Source: Pseudocercospora fijiensis CIRAD86
Lineage: Eukaryota; Ascomycota; Dothideomycetes; Mycosphaerellales; Mycosphaerellaceae
DNA: 64,000 nt
Assembly: GCF_000340215.1 (NCBI RefSeq)
Contig: NW_006921532.1
Location: 4,849,126 to 4,913,125, forward strand
Reading direction: 5' to 3'
The stretch's first letter is position 1, and the number at the start of each line of letters is the position of its first letter. The position numbers were made by a program, and so were the translations under genes. Positions 24,253 through 34,499 of this stretch are shown here, piece after piece. Under the pieces are notes generated by a model. That model ran no database searches. It was not told the DNA's origin and saw only the letters and a list, made by a program, of their open reading frames with translations.

Positions 24253-24711
24253 TTTTCGGGATAGGGCGACTTTCGATCTTTGCTGTCGCCGTCCCTTGCA
24301 GTACTGTATGTCAAAGTGGAAGTCAATGTCAAGAAGTTGATGACAAGGCTCGAGGCAAGCTCAAGCTCGAGCTCGCGCGCAAGCCTTCTTCCCCCTGCAT
24401 TGAATGACGTGCAGCCGCAGCGTTCTTTCCGCAGTCACAACAACTGGCAACACATCAATGGAGCAGCAAGGTGAACATTGCGCAAATCCACGCTTACGCG
24501 GTCATGTTCCGAGAGCCCTTCGCATGGAAGAGCTGCACAGTGCTCACCAAATGAAGTGGTTAAAAGCTCTGCCGCCAATGCCGACCAAGGATACCGAGCG
24601 GGCAGCTCCAGAATCCAGCCGGACGCACAGTAGCAGCCCTCTTGAAGCATCTTACGAGGTATTATTCACTTTTCAAGACTCGTGGATGTGACTCAATATA
24701 GCAACTTCAAA
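24253..24711. promoter_or_regulatory. Divergent promoter region, small protein / EthD-hydrolase
   Basis: 459 bp between two divergent start codons. Open frames inside are short. Repeated AGCTCGAG-like bases at 24347-24372 stand out but match no named site I know. Confidence 0.45.
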
Positions 24712-26199
24712 ATGGAAGGACCAGGATATCTTGCCGTTGCAATCCAGCCGGGCGCAGACACAGATGAAGCAGCATTTCACGAGTGGTACAACACTGAACA
24801 CGGACCACTGCGAATTCGGCTACCATTCATTCAGACTGGCGATCGATACAGAGCACTCGATGGACAGAAGCCGGAATGGTCCGCTGTATACGATGTGTCT
24901 GACTTGTCAAGTCTGAACAAGCGTATCTACACACGGTTGCGGGAAGAGAGATCGCGGCGAGAAAAGGCTGTAATGGGAACGTTTGAATCTTTGGACCGCA
25001 AGATCTATAGTTTGATATCTGCCCGTGGCGAGAACAAGTCTCCAGCTCCAGCTCCAGCTCCAGCTCCAGTGACTGTTGCTGTTTCCTTCGGGGTACAGGA
25101 AGTCGACCTGGATGCAATTCAAAAATTCTACCAGGACGAGCACATAGGTATGCTGTCCAAGATCCCGGGCTGGATTCGTACAAGAACTTTCAAGATGTTG
25201 GTCGGAGGCATCAGTGGCATGCCGCCTTCTGGTCAGGTCGAATGTCTAGCAGTTCACGACTACGAAGCGGACAACGGACTTGAAGGTCCAGAGCACCAGG
25301 CAGCCAGATCCACCTCCTGGGCGGCGGAAATCCGGTCGAAGCTTCTCTGGCAAGATCGAAGGATATGGTCACACTATCACACCTTTGATCCTTCTTGGGT
25401 CGAAGAGCCGATTTCCACCGTCATCACAACTGACGGTGCAGAGCTTCGTTACCAACTGGAAGGGAATCCGGCAGATCCTGTAATCGTTTGTGTCAATTCA
25501 ATCATGACCAATCTGCATATTTGGGACGACGTTGCTCGAGCCTTGATTCGAGGCGTCAATGGCAAGATGTATCGCGTTCTGAGATATAACTCCCGCGGGT
25601 ACTCTCAACAGGTGGAAAGGATGAATCAGACGACTTTCGACATTCTCGCAGACGACCTCGAATATCTACTCGATAGGCTCAACATCCAGAAGGCACATGC
25701 TATCCTTGGCGTCAGCATGGGTGGTGTTACCTCAATAAACTTTGCTATCCGTCATTCAGATATGCTCGAGAAGTTTGTGGCCTGTGACTGTAATGTCGCC
25801 TCGAGTCCAGCAAACAGTCAAGCCTGGTGTGAGCGAGTGGAGCTCGCGAGATCGAAAGGGATGGCTGAATTGGCAGATGTCACGGTGAAGCGATGGTTCA
25901 CGCCAGAGAACCATGAGTCACCCAACGCCAAGAAAGTAATGCCTATGGTGGCTCAAGCAGATATCGAAGGCTTTGAACAGAACACGTTTGCGTTGAGCAA
26001 CTACGACTTGAAGCCTCATTTAGGCGGTATCAAAGTGCCAGGTCTCCTGGTTGCTGGTGAAGGTGACGGCAAGATTCCAGAAGCCATGCAAAAGTTTGGA
26101 ATACCAAACACGGTTTTCAAGTCCATTCCAAAGGCAGGCCATCTGCCATTCCTAGAAAACCACGACGCTTTTATGGAGGTTCTGGCAGGATTCCTATAG
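24712..26199 (+). CDS. Alpha/beta hydrolase with N-terminal EthD-like ferredoxin-fold segments
   Basis: Single exon, 495 residues from ATG 24712 (the frame is open ten codons further but with no ATG). Residues about 1-105 and 120-230 look like two dimeric alpha/beta-barrel (EthD-like) segments: the first has YLAVAIQPG and FHEWYNTEHGPLR, the second TVAVSFGVQE and FYQDEHIGMLSKIPGW. They are separated by a Pro-Ala linker encoded by a CCAGCT repeat at about 25040-25070. Residues about 240-495 form an alpha/beta hydrolase close to 3-oxoadipate enol-lactonase types. The nucleophile Ser335 lies in GVSMGG, the likely acid is Asp452 in GEGDG, and His477 lies in KAGHLPF. The substrate is unknown; a lactone or ester is likely. 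Probably cytosolic, as no signal peptide is seen. Confidence 0.85.
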   Translation: MEGPGYLAVAIQPGADTDEAAFHEWYNTEHGPLRIRLPFIQTGDRYRALDGQKPEWSAVYDVSDLSSLNKRIYTRLREERSRREKAVMGTFESLDRKIYSLISARGENKSPAPAPAPAPVTVAVSFGVQEVDLDAIQKFYQDEHIGMLSKIPGWIRTRTFKMLVGGISGMPPSGQVECLAVHDYEADNGLEGPEHQAARSTSWAAEIRSKLLWQDRRIWSHYHTFDPSWVEEPISTVITTDGAELRYQLEGNPADPVIVCVNSIMTNLHIWDDVARALIRGVNGKMYRVLRYNSRGYSQQVERMNQTTFDILADDLEYLLDRLNIQKAHAILGVSMGGVTSINFAIRHSDMLEKFVACDCNVASSPANSQAWCERVELARSKGMAELADVTVKRWFTPENHESPNAKKVMPMVAQADIEGFEQNTFALSNYDLKPHLGGIKVPGLLVAGEGDGKIPEAMQKFGIPNTVFKSIPKAGHLPFLENHDAFMEVLAGFL

Positions 26200-26392
26200 C
26201 TTATCGATAAACTCCATTTAGGCAGCGCTAAGGCACCGTTTCAGGCACCATCCTGCCATGAGGATGCCTGTACTTAAACCTCCCCATCATCTGGTCTACT
26301 TTGTTCTCTTGGTTCTGTTAAACATCTCAAAATTCTTGACGTTCTCATCTCCACGCTTTGATCATCAGCGAGAAAGAGCTCGATCAACAACC

Positions 26393-27955
26393 ATGACACT
26401 TCAAAGCTTTCCTTCCGAACTCGTCGAGGCCATATGCCTTTGGCTCAATGCTCAAGATATTGGCAATCTTCGTTTGACTTGCCATGCAATGAGATCGAAA
26501 GCAACACAGGATCACTACCAGTCGTTCTTCGTCAAGCAGCGGATCAGCTTTTCTGAAGAGAAGCTCGGAGCATTTGTAGAATTAACCAAATCTCAAGACT
26601 CGCCAGTTTCTTTGGTCGAAGAACTTACCATCGTTGGAGATGTCACCAACCCGATGATGCTAGAGAAAGTCATTGCGAAGGGTAGCAAGGTCATGACCAA
26701 ACAACAAGGAGTTTTCACCACCAGTACCGAGCATCACCTCAGCGAAGCAGAGCTCGTCGACGCTCGCGAGAATCTGGAAATCCTGACACGACGACAGAAG
26801 GAACAACATGACTTGCGACGCACGGGAAGGGATGTCGAGCTGCTTGCTGAAGCTTTGAAGAACCTCTGTGGGCGAAGCTTAAGGCTGATAACACTTGAGG
26901 TCTGTGTATATGAGGAAGATGCTTCGAAAGGCGAGCCACCTGTTGCCGGTGGAAACTGGAGACCAGTAAGTGACGCTCTCGCTCGGGGGTCTTCGCTAAT
27001 GAAGCAATTTGCTAATCTTCGCATCTTCCACGCTCAGATCTGGACTCGCGCAGCAGAAGTCCTTGAAACCACCATCTCTGCCTTGGCCAGGAGTCAATTC
27101 CCTCTACCACCCGAGCTCGATGCGTTCAGTGAGCTCAGACGCTGTGCAGTGCCATGTGACAAGATTGGAAGGACGATATTCCACGACGAAACATTTCAAG
27201 CAGCTTTCCACAGCCTCACAGCCTTCTCCATCAGCATATCAAACAGAATCCTAAACCAACTCGAAGACGACACGCCAGATTTGAGAATGCGAAACAACCC
27301 CGATGGATCTCCCATCAATCCTCTCATTCCCGTCGTCCCATCTCACGACCCGGAAGTCCTGCGAGCACAAGCTGCAGACGAATCCAATTTTACCGGCCTT
27401 CCAAGACTTCTCAACCTCTGCGCTAACCTCGAGAAGCTCGATTTACACTTTTATGTTCTGCGCACACCAGGTTTACAGCAACAGGAGCTCCATCTCGACC
27501 AGATTTTCCATCACATAGCCAAAACTACCGCGCTCACTCGGCTCCACAGCATGCGATTGAGGGGTTTCCATTTGCACATGTCCGATCTGCTCCCATTTAT
27601 CCAGGCTTCACCAATCCGCATGCTTGTGTTGCAGAACCTGTACCTCGAGTCTGGCACTTGGCAGCCGCTCTTCGATCACTGTACAGCCGATGGTAGCGCT
27701 CTGGAGTTCTTATTCTTCGATGACTTGTTCGAGGGTCATAAGCTCTTGTACTTCGCTGGCGAAGGTGATGGGAAGCCGAAGTTTGAGACCTTGTGTGGAA
27801 CGCAGGGGAAGAATACGTTGGTCAGAAGGAAGAAGGAAGAAGTTGGTCGTGGAATCAGCTATCATTTCGCGACCGAGAGGCCATACGGCAGTCCGGAATG
27901 TTGGATGTGGAATCAGGCAAGGACGAGGGAGTATGGACCTCCCCAGGGATTCTGA
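26393..27955 (+). CDS. F-box-like protein
   Basis: Single exon, 520 residues from ATG 26393. Residues about 4-40 match an F-box: LQSFPSELVEAICLWLNAQD followed by IGNLRLTCHAMRSK. F-box proteins link substrates to SCF ubiquitin ligases through Skp1. The rest shows no named repeat but has leucine-rich stretches (LPRLLNLCANLEKLDLHF, LVLQNLYLES) that could form irregular LRR-like units, common in fungal F-box proteins. The frame is open to an earlier ATG at 26258 that would add a hydrophobic 45-residue leader; I prefer 26393 because the F-box then sits at the N terminus as usual. The gene starts 193 bp after the stop of the hydrolase on the same strand. Confidence 0.8.
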   Translation: MTLQSFPSELVEAICLWLNAQDIGNLRLTCHAMRSKATQDHYQSFFVKQRISFSEEKLGAFVELTKSQDSPVSLVEELTIVGDVTNPMMLEKVIAKGSKVMTKQQGVFTTSTEHHLSEAELVDARENLEILTRRQKEQHDLRRTGRDVELLAEALKNLCGRSLRLITLEVCVYEEDASKGEPPVAGGNWRPVSDALARGSSLMKQFANLRIFHAQIWTRAAEVLETTISALARSQFPLPPELDAFSELRRCAVPCDKIGRTIFHDETFQAAFHSLTAFSISISNRILNQLEDDTPDLRMRNNPDGSPINPLIPVVPSHDPEVLRAQAADESNFTGLPRLLNLCANLEKLDLHFYVLRTPGLQQQELHLDQIFHHIAKTTALTRLHSMRLRGFHLHMSDLLPFIQASPIRMLVLQNLYLESGTWQPLFDHCTADGSALEFLFFDDLFEGHKLLYFAGEGDGKPKFETLCGTQGKNTLVRRKKEEVGRGISYHFATERPYGSPECWMWNQARTREYGPPQGF

Positions 27956-28155
27956 AAAATGTGACAGCGAACGAGCTGGAAGCTACAGGAGAGAGCTTTA
28001 TCCTAATGGAATGATGATAGCAGTTTTCGGGTTTCGCATCTGTAGTTTCCTTAGCCGCATCGTACAAGACCATGATAGGCTGCCTCTAAGCCGAACGCCA
28101 GGCTCAATGCATTTCTCGATTCCCAGACATGTACAGTAGGAGGAGCAGGAGCGAT

Positions 28156-29256
28156 CTAGACAGCGTCCCCGCGCATTTTTCTGAAGAAGTCCATCACACC
28201 TGTGAAGACGACCAGGAGGATACCACCACCTGGACCCAGTCTCAGAACCTTAGGCGTGAAACCCTTGTACAAGGCACCGAATCCTTCTTCCTTCATGATC
28301 GTTCCAAGTGCTGGCCATGCCCAGCCATACTTTGGAACTCCACCCGGCACCTTCGGGCTGTTCTGTATTCTGCTCTTGGCAACATCCATTGGAGTGTTGA
28401 GAATCGTGCCCACCGTTCCACCAATGGTACCCGAGATAAGGTCGTTTCGCATTTGCACTGACTTGTCCTTGGTAGGGTTCGCAGGAAGGAGAGCACGGAC
28501 CTGGAAAATGCAGCCAAAGTAGCCAGAATTCCACAGCACGTGTCGCCAGATGGTGGATTCGAGACCTTGGTACAGAGTCAGGAGACCTTCTTGCCGGACG
28601 ATCTTGGCGAAGCAGTCTACCAGGCCGTTGTACTTGTGTGCTTGTGCCCTGTCTGTAACATCTTGTCAGCCTCGCTGGCCCAATGCAATGCCGCCAGCCT
28701 CTAGCATACCTTGTAACCTGATCTTGACCAGCTCGAATGGCACAACCACGAACGCTTCCGTGGCACCAGCCGATGCGCCGGTAAGGATGGAGAGCGACTG
28801 ATTCATCTTCGCGATACCAAAGAGATTGCGATACACCTTGCCCCATTCGTCGTTGGCTGCGAACTTGGTGGCACGCTTCGGCGCTTCCATAAGAATAGGC
28901 GCACCGATTCCGCGGTACAATGTTGATGCGCTGCGAACGTGTCAGCTTTGTACAGACGCTCCGCTGTGCCATTGGAAGGCTTCATACCCTTCATTCGCGA
29001 TGATCTTGCGGAAACAATCCCCCATGCCGGTGTAGAAGTCCTGGCCGGGCACAGGCACTTTGCCCTGGATCTGCCTGTGCACCAGTGGTGTTACTAAGTG
29101 CCGCATTGCAATGGCAATCCCCATATTGTATGAGAAGAATCCCTACACTCTTGTCTTGACCACATCGAGCGGGTACATGACCAGAATCTCAGAAACACCG
29201 GCAACGGCGCCAGCAGCGAACTGGTATATGAAGGGAAGCGGCTTATCGGTCGACAT
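28156..29256 (-). CDS. ODC1: Mitochondrial 2-oxodicarboxylate carrier (ODC type)
   Basis: Inner-membrane carrier that exchanges 2-oxoadipate and 2-oxoglutarate, linked to lysine metabolism. Four exons on the minus strand: 29149-29256, 28988-29070, 28710-28930 and 28156-28652; 909 nt, 302 residues, the normal size for this family. Three repeats are visible, each with a Px[DE]xx[KR] signature: MYPLDVVKTR, VVPFELVKIRLQ and LNTPMDVAKSRIQ. Family-typical stretches include YRGIGAPILMEAPKRATKFA and WRHVLWNSGYFGCIFQVR. Intron donors are GTGTAG, GTATGA and GTATGC. This is the last intact gene before the repeat block; its start codon lies only about 360 bp from the first RIP-mutated bases. Confidence 0.93.
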
Positions 29257-29619
29257 TTTGGCGAATTGGCGAGCTGAAGATGATCAAGGCAGTGTGCAAG
29301 GTGATTCCGTGGCCGGCAGCGGAAGTCAATGCGAGGTGAAGTTGACGGGGGGCAATAAATGAGTACCTTAAGAACGAGACGTCGAGACACTCGAAGTTCG
29401 AGAGTCGAGATCCATGTTTTGTGAAGGCCCGTCCGCCTCTCTAGCGAAACATTGTTGTGGAGGCTGAACTTTAAATTGACAGGGGCTTCATTCGCCGACG
29501 GAGACCCGCTTTCGTCTCGCCAGCCAATGACCACCGCCGACCCAGGTTCTTCTAAAACCTTTTACACAAAGAATACCATACCACACAGTAACATACATCA
29601 AGTTGACCGCTGAAACGAG
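29257..29619. promoter_or_regulatory. Promoter side of the carrier gene, ending at the repeat boundary
   Basis: Normal-composition DNA that holds the 5' flank of the 2-oxodicarboxylate carrier gene. It changes within a few tens of bases, at about 29,600-29,640, to TpA-rich, CpA-poor sequence, the left edge of the repeat block. No gene recognised. Confidence 0.55.
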
Positions 29620-29832
29620 ACGATTCCGCTAGTACTAATATTTTCGCGATATAACGAGGCGCTACCTTACTATCGCTAAAATAAGTCCTACGACGCGTCC
29701 GATTAAAACAAACTAGCGACTAACAATACTAAAGATATACTAAACCGACCTAATTCAAGACAATACTATACTATTTATAAAGCACTATTGCGACATCGAA
29801 GTATAGTTAAAGGGCGAACCTAGAAAGAGTAG
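29620..29832 (+). mobile_element. LINE (non-LTR retrotransposon), segment 1 of 4
   Basis: RIP-mutated left end of the base-layer LINE. It ends with the target duplication agtag (29828-29832), created when element A inserted. If A is removed, the reading frame runs on smoothly into segment 2 at 37156 (the peptide PRKSRPTKINALKV spans the junction). The left edge is approximate, since I cannot find a clear 5' terminus. Confidence 0.65.
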
Positions 29833-30005
29833 TAATACGGGTATAGGGTTACGAGAGGCTTAAACCTAATAGCGTAAAAGTATTTAATACTTGCTACGAA
29901 GAAACGGAAGATAAGTCGTCGTTACTACGACGACTATATCTCTAAACAAACAAAGGCAAGTAAATGTCTAAGACAAACAAGCCTATAGTGCGGTATACTA
30001 TAATA
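29833..30005 (-). repeat. Element A 3' LTR
   Basis: 173 bp. About ten differences from the LTR at 36983-37155, all transitions of the RIP type. Confidence 0.9.
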
Positions 30006-30020
30006 CTACCCTCCCTCTAA
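30006..30020 (-). other. Element A polypurine tract
   Basis: Read on the minus strand this is GAGGGAGGGTAG directly before the 3' LTR, the expected place of the plus-strand primer for reverse transcription. It confirms the minus orientation. Confidence 0.7.
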
Positions 30021-30499
30021 ACCGCCGTAAGCTCCTATAAGGCGGCGAGGTCTATTAATAAGTGTCTATGTCTACTAGTATCCTCTAACTATTAAACAAT
30101 GCGTCCGGGTATATCTATACAATTCTATAACTATACTCGATACTTTCTAAATAAATATATAAAGCGATAGCAATAACACCCTTATAAGCGCTCTCCGAAT
30201 AGGAAGTAATAGGGGTTAAAGGTGCTCCTAACTAACTAGTAGTCGCAACTTAACACTTCCGTAACGTACGCCTAGCGGTCCTTATTAGACTAATTATTAT
30301 ACCGTAGCATACCTTAAGTCTAAGCTTATATCGTAGCTTTTAACCGATTATCGCACTATAGCGCGCCTTAGATTGTAATAAGAACGCCCTCGCTGCGTTA
30401 TTTCCGCGTCGGCTAGACTTAGGGCGGCTCCTAAGGTGCCGTCTGTTTAAATAAGCGTCTCTTCTTCGATAGTGTTATTAAACTTCTAACTAGCCGGAG

Positions 30500-33400
30500 G
30501 TGTCTACTTCGGCGGTAGTCCTAGCGCTTATAGGTTCTTATAATAGAAGTCTGCTATAAGGTTATCTACTAAACCCTTTAAGTTAATATATAGTTCTATC
30601 GTAATAGCGCCTCTAGTCTATCTAACTATGTACTTTACGTTCTTCTTTGCTTTGCCTATCTAATCGCTATCTACTACCTCTTCTACGTAGAAACTCTAAG
30701 AACCGTTATTAGCTTCGATCGGCGGAGGCTTATAGTACTTCTAGCCTTCGAATAGTTCGGCGGAAGCGGGTCGTAGTAGGCTCGTATAGAAGACGTTATA
30801 GATGCGTAGGCTGTCTAGTAACTCGAGTTAGTAAACGTCGGCGGAGATAGCTTTAATAATCTTAAAAGGCCCTACGTTCTTATAGTTAAGCTTCTTACAT
30901 AGGCGTATTGTCTTAATATTACGCGTATCTAGCCAAACCTTGTCCCCGACATTGTACTATAGTGCCGCTCTCCTAGCGGTGCTAGCGGCGTTATATCGAG
31001 CTCTAGTCGCTTCGAGATGCGTAGTATAGGTGTCTTAGATATCCTATATATATTTAGCGAATTGATCTGCGTAGGCCTTAGCAATCCGCTAATCTTGCGT
31101 TATAGCTGCCTTAGGTGCCTTATCTCTAGGTTTCATATATATCTCCGGGTAGCGGCTAAGAGTAGCATAGAACGGTAAGACTCTAGTCGCGCTAGACTAT
31201 TAATTGTTAATAGCAAATTCTACTATTAGAAGCTACTAAACCTAGTTATCCTATATATAGTTAACGTATGCGCGTAGGTACTATTCTAGTCCTTTATTGC
31301 TGTTCTTAGACTAGCCGTCTATCTATAGATAGAATGCTATAGAGATCTTCTATTAGCTTCCTATACGGGCTATAAGTGTCTTCTAGAAGACACTTGTCTA
31401 TTGCGATCCTCGATCTAATACGATACTACGGAAGAATCCGGTGTCTTTCTATACGTATCGTATAACGAGGTTAGCCGCAGTCTCTAGTATAAGATCTACT
31501 GCTAGCATAAAGTGTCTTCTCTTAGTCTTGCGGCATGTAAGGGTTAGTATATTGTTGTACTTAACTCCTTCCGTGCTATAGCTGTCTAGTAACTCGACGA
31601 TGTAATCTAGTGCTACTTCTTAGTATACGCCTATCGGGATTAGAAGCTAGCGTAGACTTCCTTAATAAGCATTATTAAAAGCTATTAATCGTTTGCATAT
31701 ATAATATGCCTTGCACTATTTAGAGGTGTTAGTATACATGCCTAGCTAGTAGTAGACACGAGTTAACAACTCGTAGGTCTTGTCTCTGCCCGGGTGCCCT
31801 GCGACTAGTGCGTTATATACGTTGCTAAGGATTTCGCTACGGAGGTTATATAGTACGTATATCTACCCTTAAATCTTAATTAGTTTATTAACTAGCTTAC
31901 AATTAGAGAGACTAATGTTAGCTGTATTAATCTTCTAGGGAAGCCTAGTAGCCTTAGAGGCTTTAGCTTCTTTAATAGCGTACGCGAATTCATCCTTATC
32001 GTATACGGCTGCGATAAGTTCTTCGATCGAGACTTCGTTCGTAGAAAGGTAGGCAATTGTAGCTCGGTATTAGTCTATTACCGTAGTGCTTAAAGAGATT
32101 GCAGAGACCGTTAGTTCTTAGCGTTGCTCCGGCAGGTTGTAAGGTTTTAGCACAACCTGCTGTCGGTTCTTAACATCTTCCGAAGGATCTATATCTTGTT
32201 CGCGCCGAGATAGGGTATCGGCGACGATATTCTGCTTACCGGGTCGGTATTCTAGCTTGAAGTTAAACGCTAAAAGGAACTCGCTCTAGCGCGCTTAGCG
32301 GCGATTAAGTTGCTTCGTTATTATAAAGTACTCTAATCTACGATAGTTAGTAATTACCCTTGTCTCCTAGCCGGCTATTAATTCCGGTCTCTATTCTTCG
32401 AAGGCTCGAACAATAGCTATTAATTCCTTATCGTAAATCTCGTAGTTGCATTTAGCAGGATCTATCTTATATAAGTAGAACGCGATTAGGTATAGCAACC
32501 TATCCTCTCTAACCTAAGATAGTATACTACTAACGCATCTGTTAGAAGAATTAGCTTTAACTACGTAGGGCTTAAACTAATCGAAATATACTAGTATCGG
32601 CGTAGTCGTAAATGCCTTTTTAAGGGCATCGAATGCCTACTAGCATTCCTCGGTCTAGCGGAAAGCAGCTTTAGATCGAGGGCTAGATTTCTTCTTCTTG
32701 CCTTTAATAGCGTTGCCTCTAGTTAAGTTAGTTAAGGGTAGGACAATCTATAAGAAGCCTTCGATAAACCTCCGGTAGAAATTACCGAGGCCTAGGAAGG
32801 ATAGAACTTCCCGTACACTCTCGGGAGTGCGCTATTCTTGTATTATACGGACCTTCTCGGGGTCTATTTTGATACCGTCGGTAGAGATAATAAGTCCTAG
32901 GTACTTTACCTCCGATACGAAAAACTTGCTCTTATTTAAATCTAGCGGTAAGCGGGCTTTACGCATCCGCTAAAGAACTTTTCTTATATGCTTAACGTGT
33001 TCTTTAAAAGATTAACTAAACACGATAATATCGTTAAGGTAAGCCGAGTAGAAGTTATCGAGATACTCCCTTAGCGCTTTGTTAATATAGCTCTAGAAGA
33101 CGCTTAGCGCGTTATAGAGTCCGAATAGCACAACTAGGTATTCAAACGTACCGTATCTAGTAGTAAAAGCAGTCTTCTACTTATCGCCTGCTCGGATATA
33201 TAACTCGTTAAAGGCTGCAATTATATCTAATATAGTATAGAACTTAGCGCCGCCTATGCGGCTTATTATTTCTTAGATCTACGGGATTAGGTATCTGTTC
33301 TTAATTGTTATAGCGTTAACAGCTCTATAGTTAACGCAAATACGCAACCCTCCGCCTAGCTTACGTACGATAAGTATAGGCGAAGCGAGCTTCGAAGACC

Positions 33401-34300
33401 TAGCTTCTCGTATAAAGCCCTTAGCTCTTAGTCTATCGACGTGTTTCTTAGTAACTTCTAGCTTAGGCTAGCTTATCGGGTATAGCTTGGCCTATAGCAG
33501 CTTGTCTAGGTTGTCGTATTCTAGTTTGAAATTAATAGCTATGTCTGTATCTTCTCTATACGGTAGCAGCTTAGTAGCAGTTTCCGGATTAAAGCAATTA
33601 GTATAATCGGCGAACTGTAAAGGCAAGAGACCGCTTATATCGGGTAGCGGTTTTTCTTATATATAGGCCGTAAAGTCTTCTACGGTAATAGCGTTTACTC
33701 TAGCGACGACATTAGCGAAGGCTTGTTCTTCGGATACGTCTTTGCTATCTTCTCTAGAGAGCTCCTATACTAGGTACCCTTCCCTAGGTTCTTCTAAGAT
33801 CTAGAGAGCTTCTTCGGCAGTTATGCTACTAACTTTAATATTATACGGGTCGCGTATATCTCTACTCCTAAGACCTATTAATATAGTAGAAGAAGTACTG
33901 CTATCTCTGCTACGGCGTAATAGCTTCGTTAGGTTCTATACTTTCTATATAAAGGCGTCGTCCGGGGTACGGACATCGACCTTGCTGTCTTCGGTCTTTA
34001 TAGCTACTTTGTAGCGGACCGTAATAGGTAATCTATTCGAGAAATAACTACTACTACACTTATTAGCTATAAAGGTAATAGTGTAGTCTAGCGGGTCTAA
34101 ATATAGCATATGCTTTCGGTACTATAGTATACTAAGGATAATATTAATACTAGGCTTAGTATTAGCTACTAAGCAGTTAACAACCTCGACGTAGCCGCCT
34201 ATATCCAATTCAATCTAAATACACTCTTCTACCGAGTCCTTACCGCTCTTACCCTAGAACCCCTTTAGGTCCTACGCGCGTAGTAGGCGAGTCCTACTTA
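30500..34300 (-). pseudogene. Element A pol remnant (protease, RT, RNase H, integrase, chromodomain-like end)
   Basis: Broken Ty3/gypsy polyprotein read from right to left. The order is a protease region (about 33,900-34,200), RT (about 32,990-33,400), RNase H (about 32,200-32,480), integrase zinc finger (about 31,660-31,800, motif HPGRDKTYELLTR) and integrase core (about 31,100-31,600). A chromodomain-like end at about 30,560-30,720 has VVDSD and KYIVR. The RT active site reads YLND (33,020-33,040) where YLDD is expected: a TG-to-TA change has hit a catalytic Asp codon. Stops fall mainly where Trp or Gln is expected. Confidence 0.8.
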
Positions 34301-34499
34301 TATGTTCTTTCGCGAAGCTTCTACGGCAGACATTAGCTTCTACCCTAATATTAAGCAGATTATTGCTTAGTATAGTCTCGCCGTAAGTAGTATTATAGAC
34401 TAACCTACTAACGATTATACGTTTAAATCTCTCTAGGAGGTCGATAGCCTTTATAGCCGACACTACCGCTTCTTGCTCTATAACTTCCGGAAGGTCCTT

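Noticed and set aside
24682..24711. Ten extra N-terminal codons of the hydrolase frame
   Set aside because: The frame begins with GTG and the first ATG is at 24712, which gives a clean start for the EthD-like domain.
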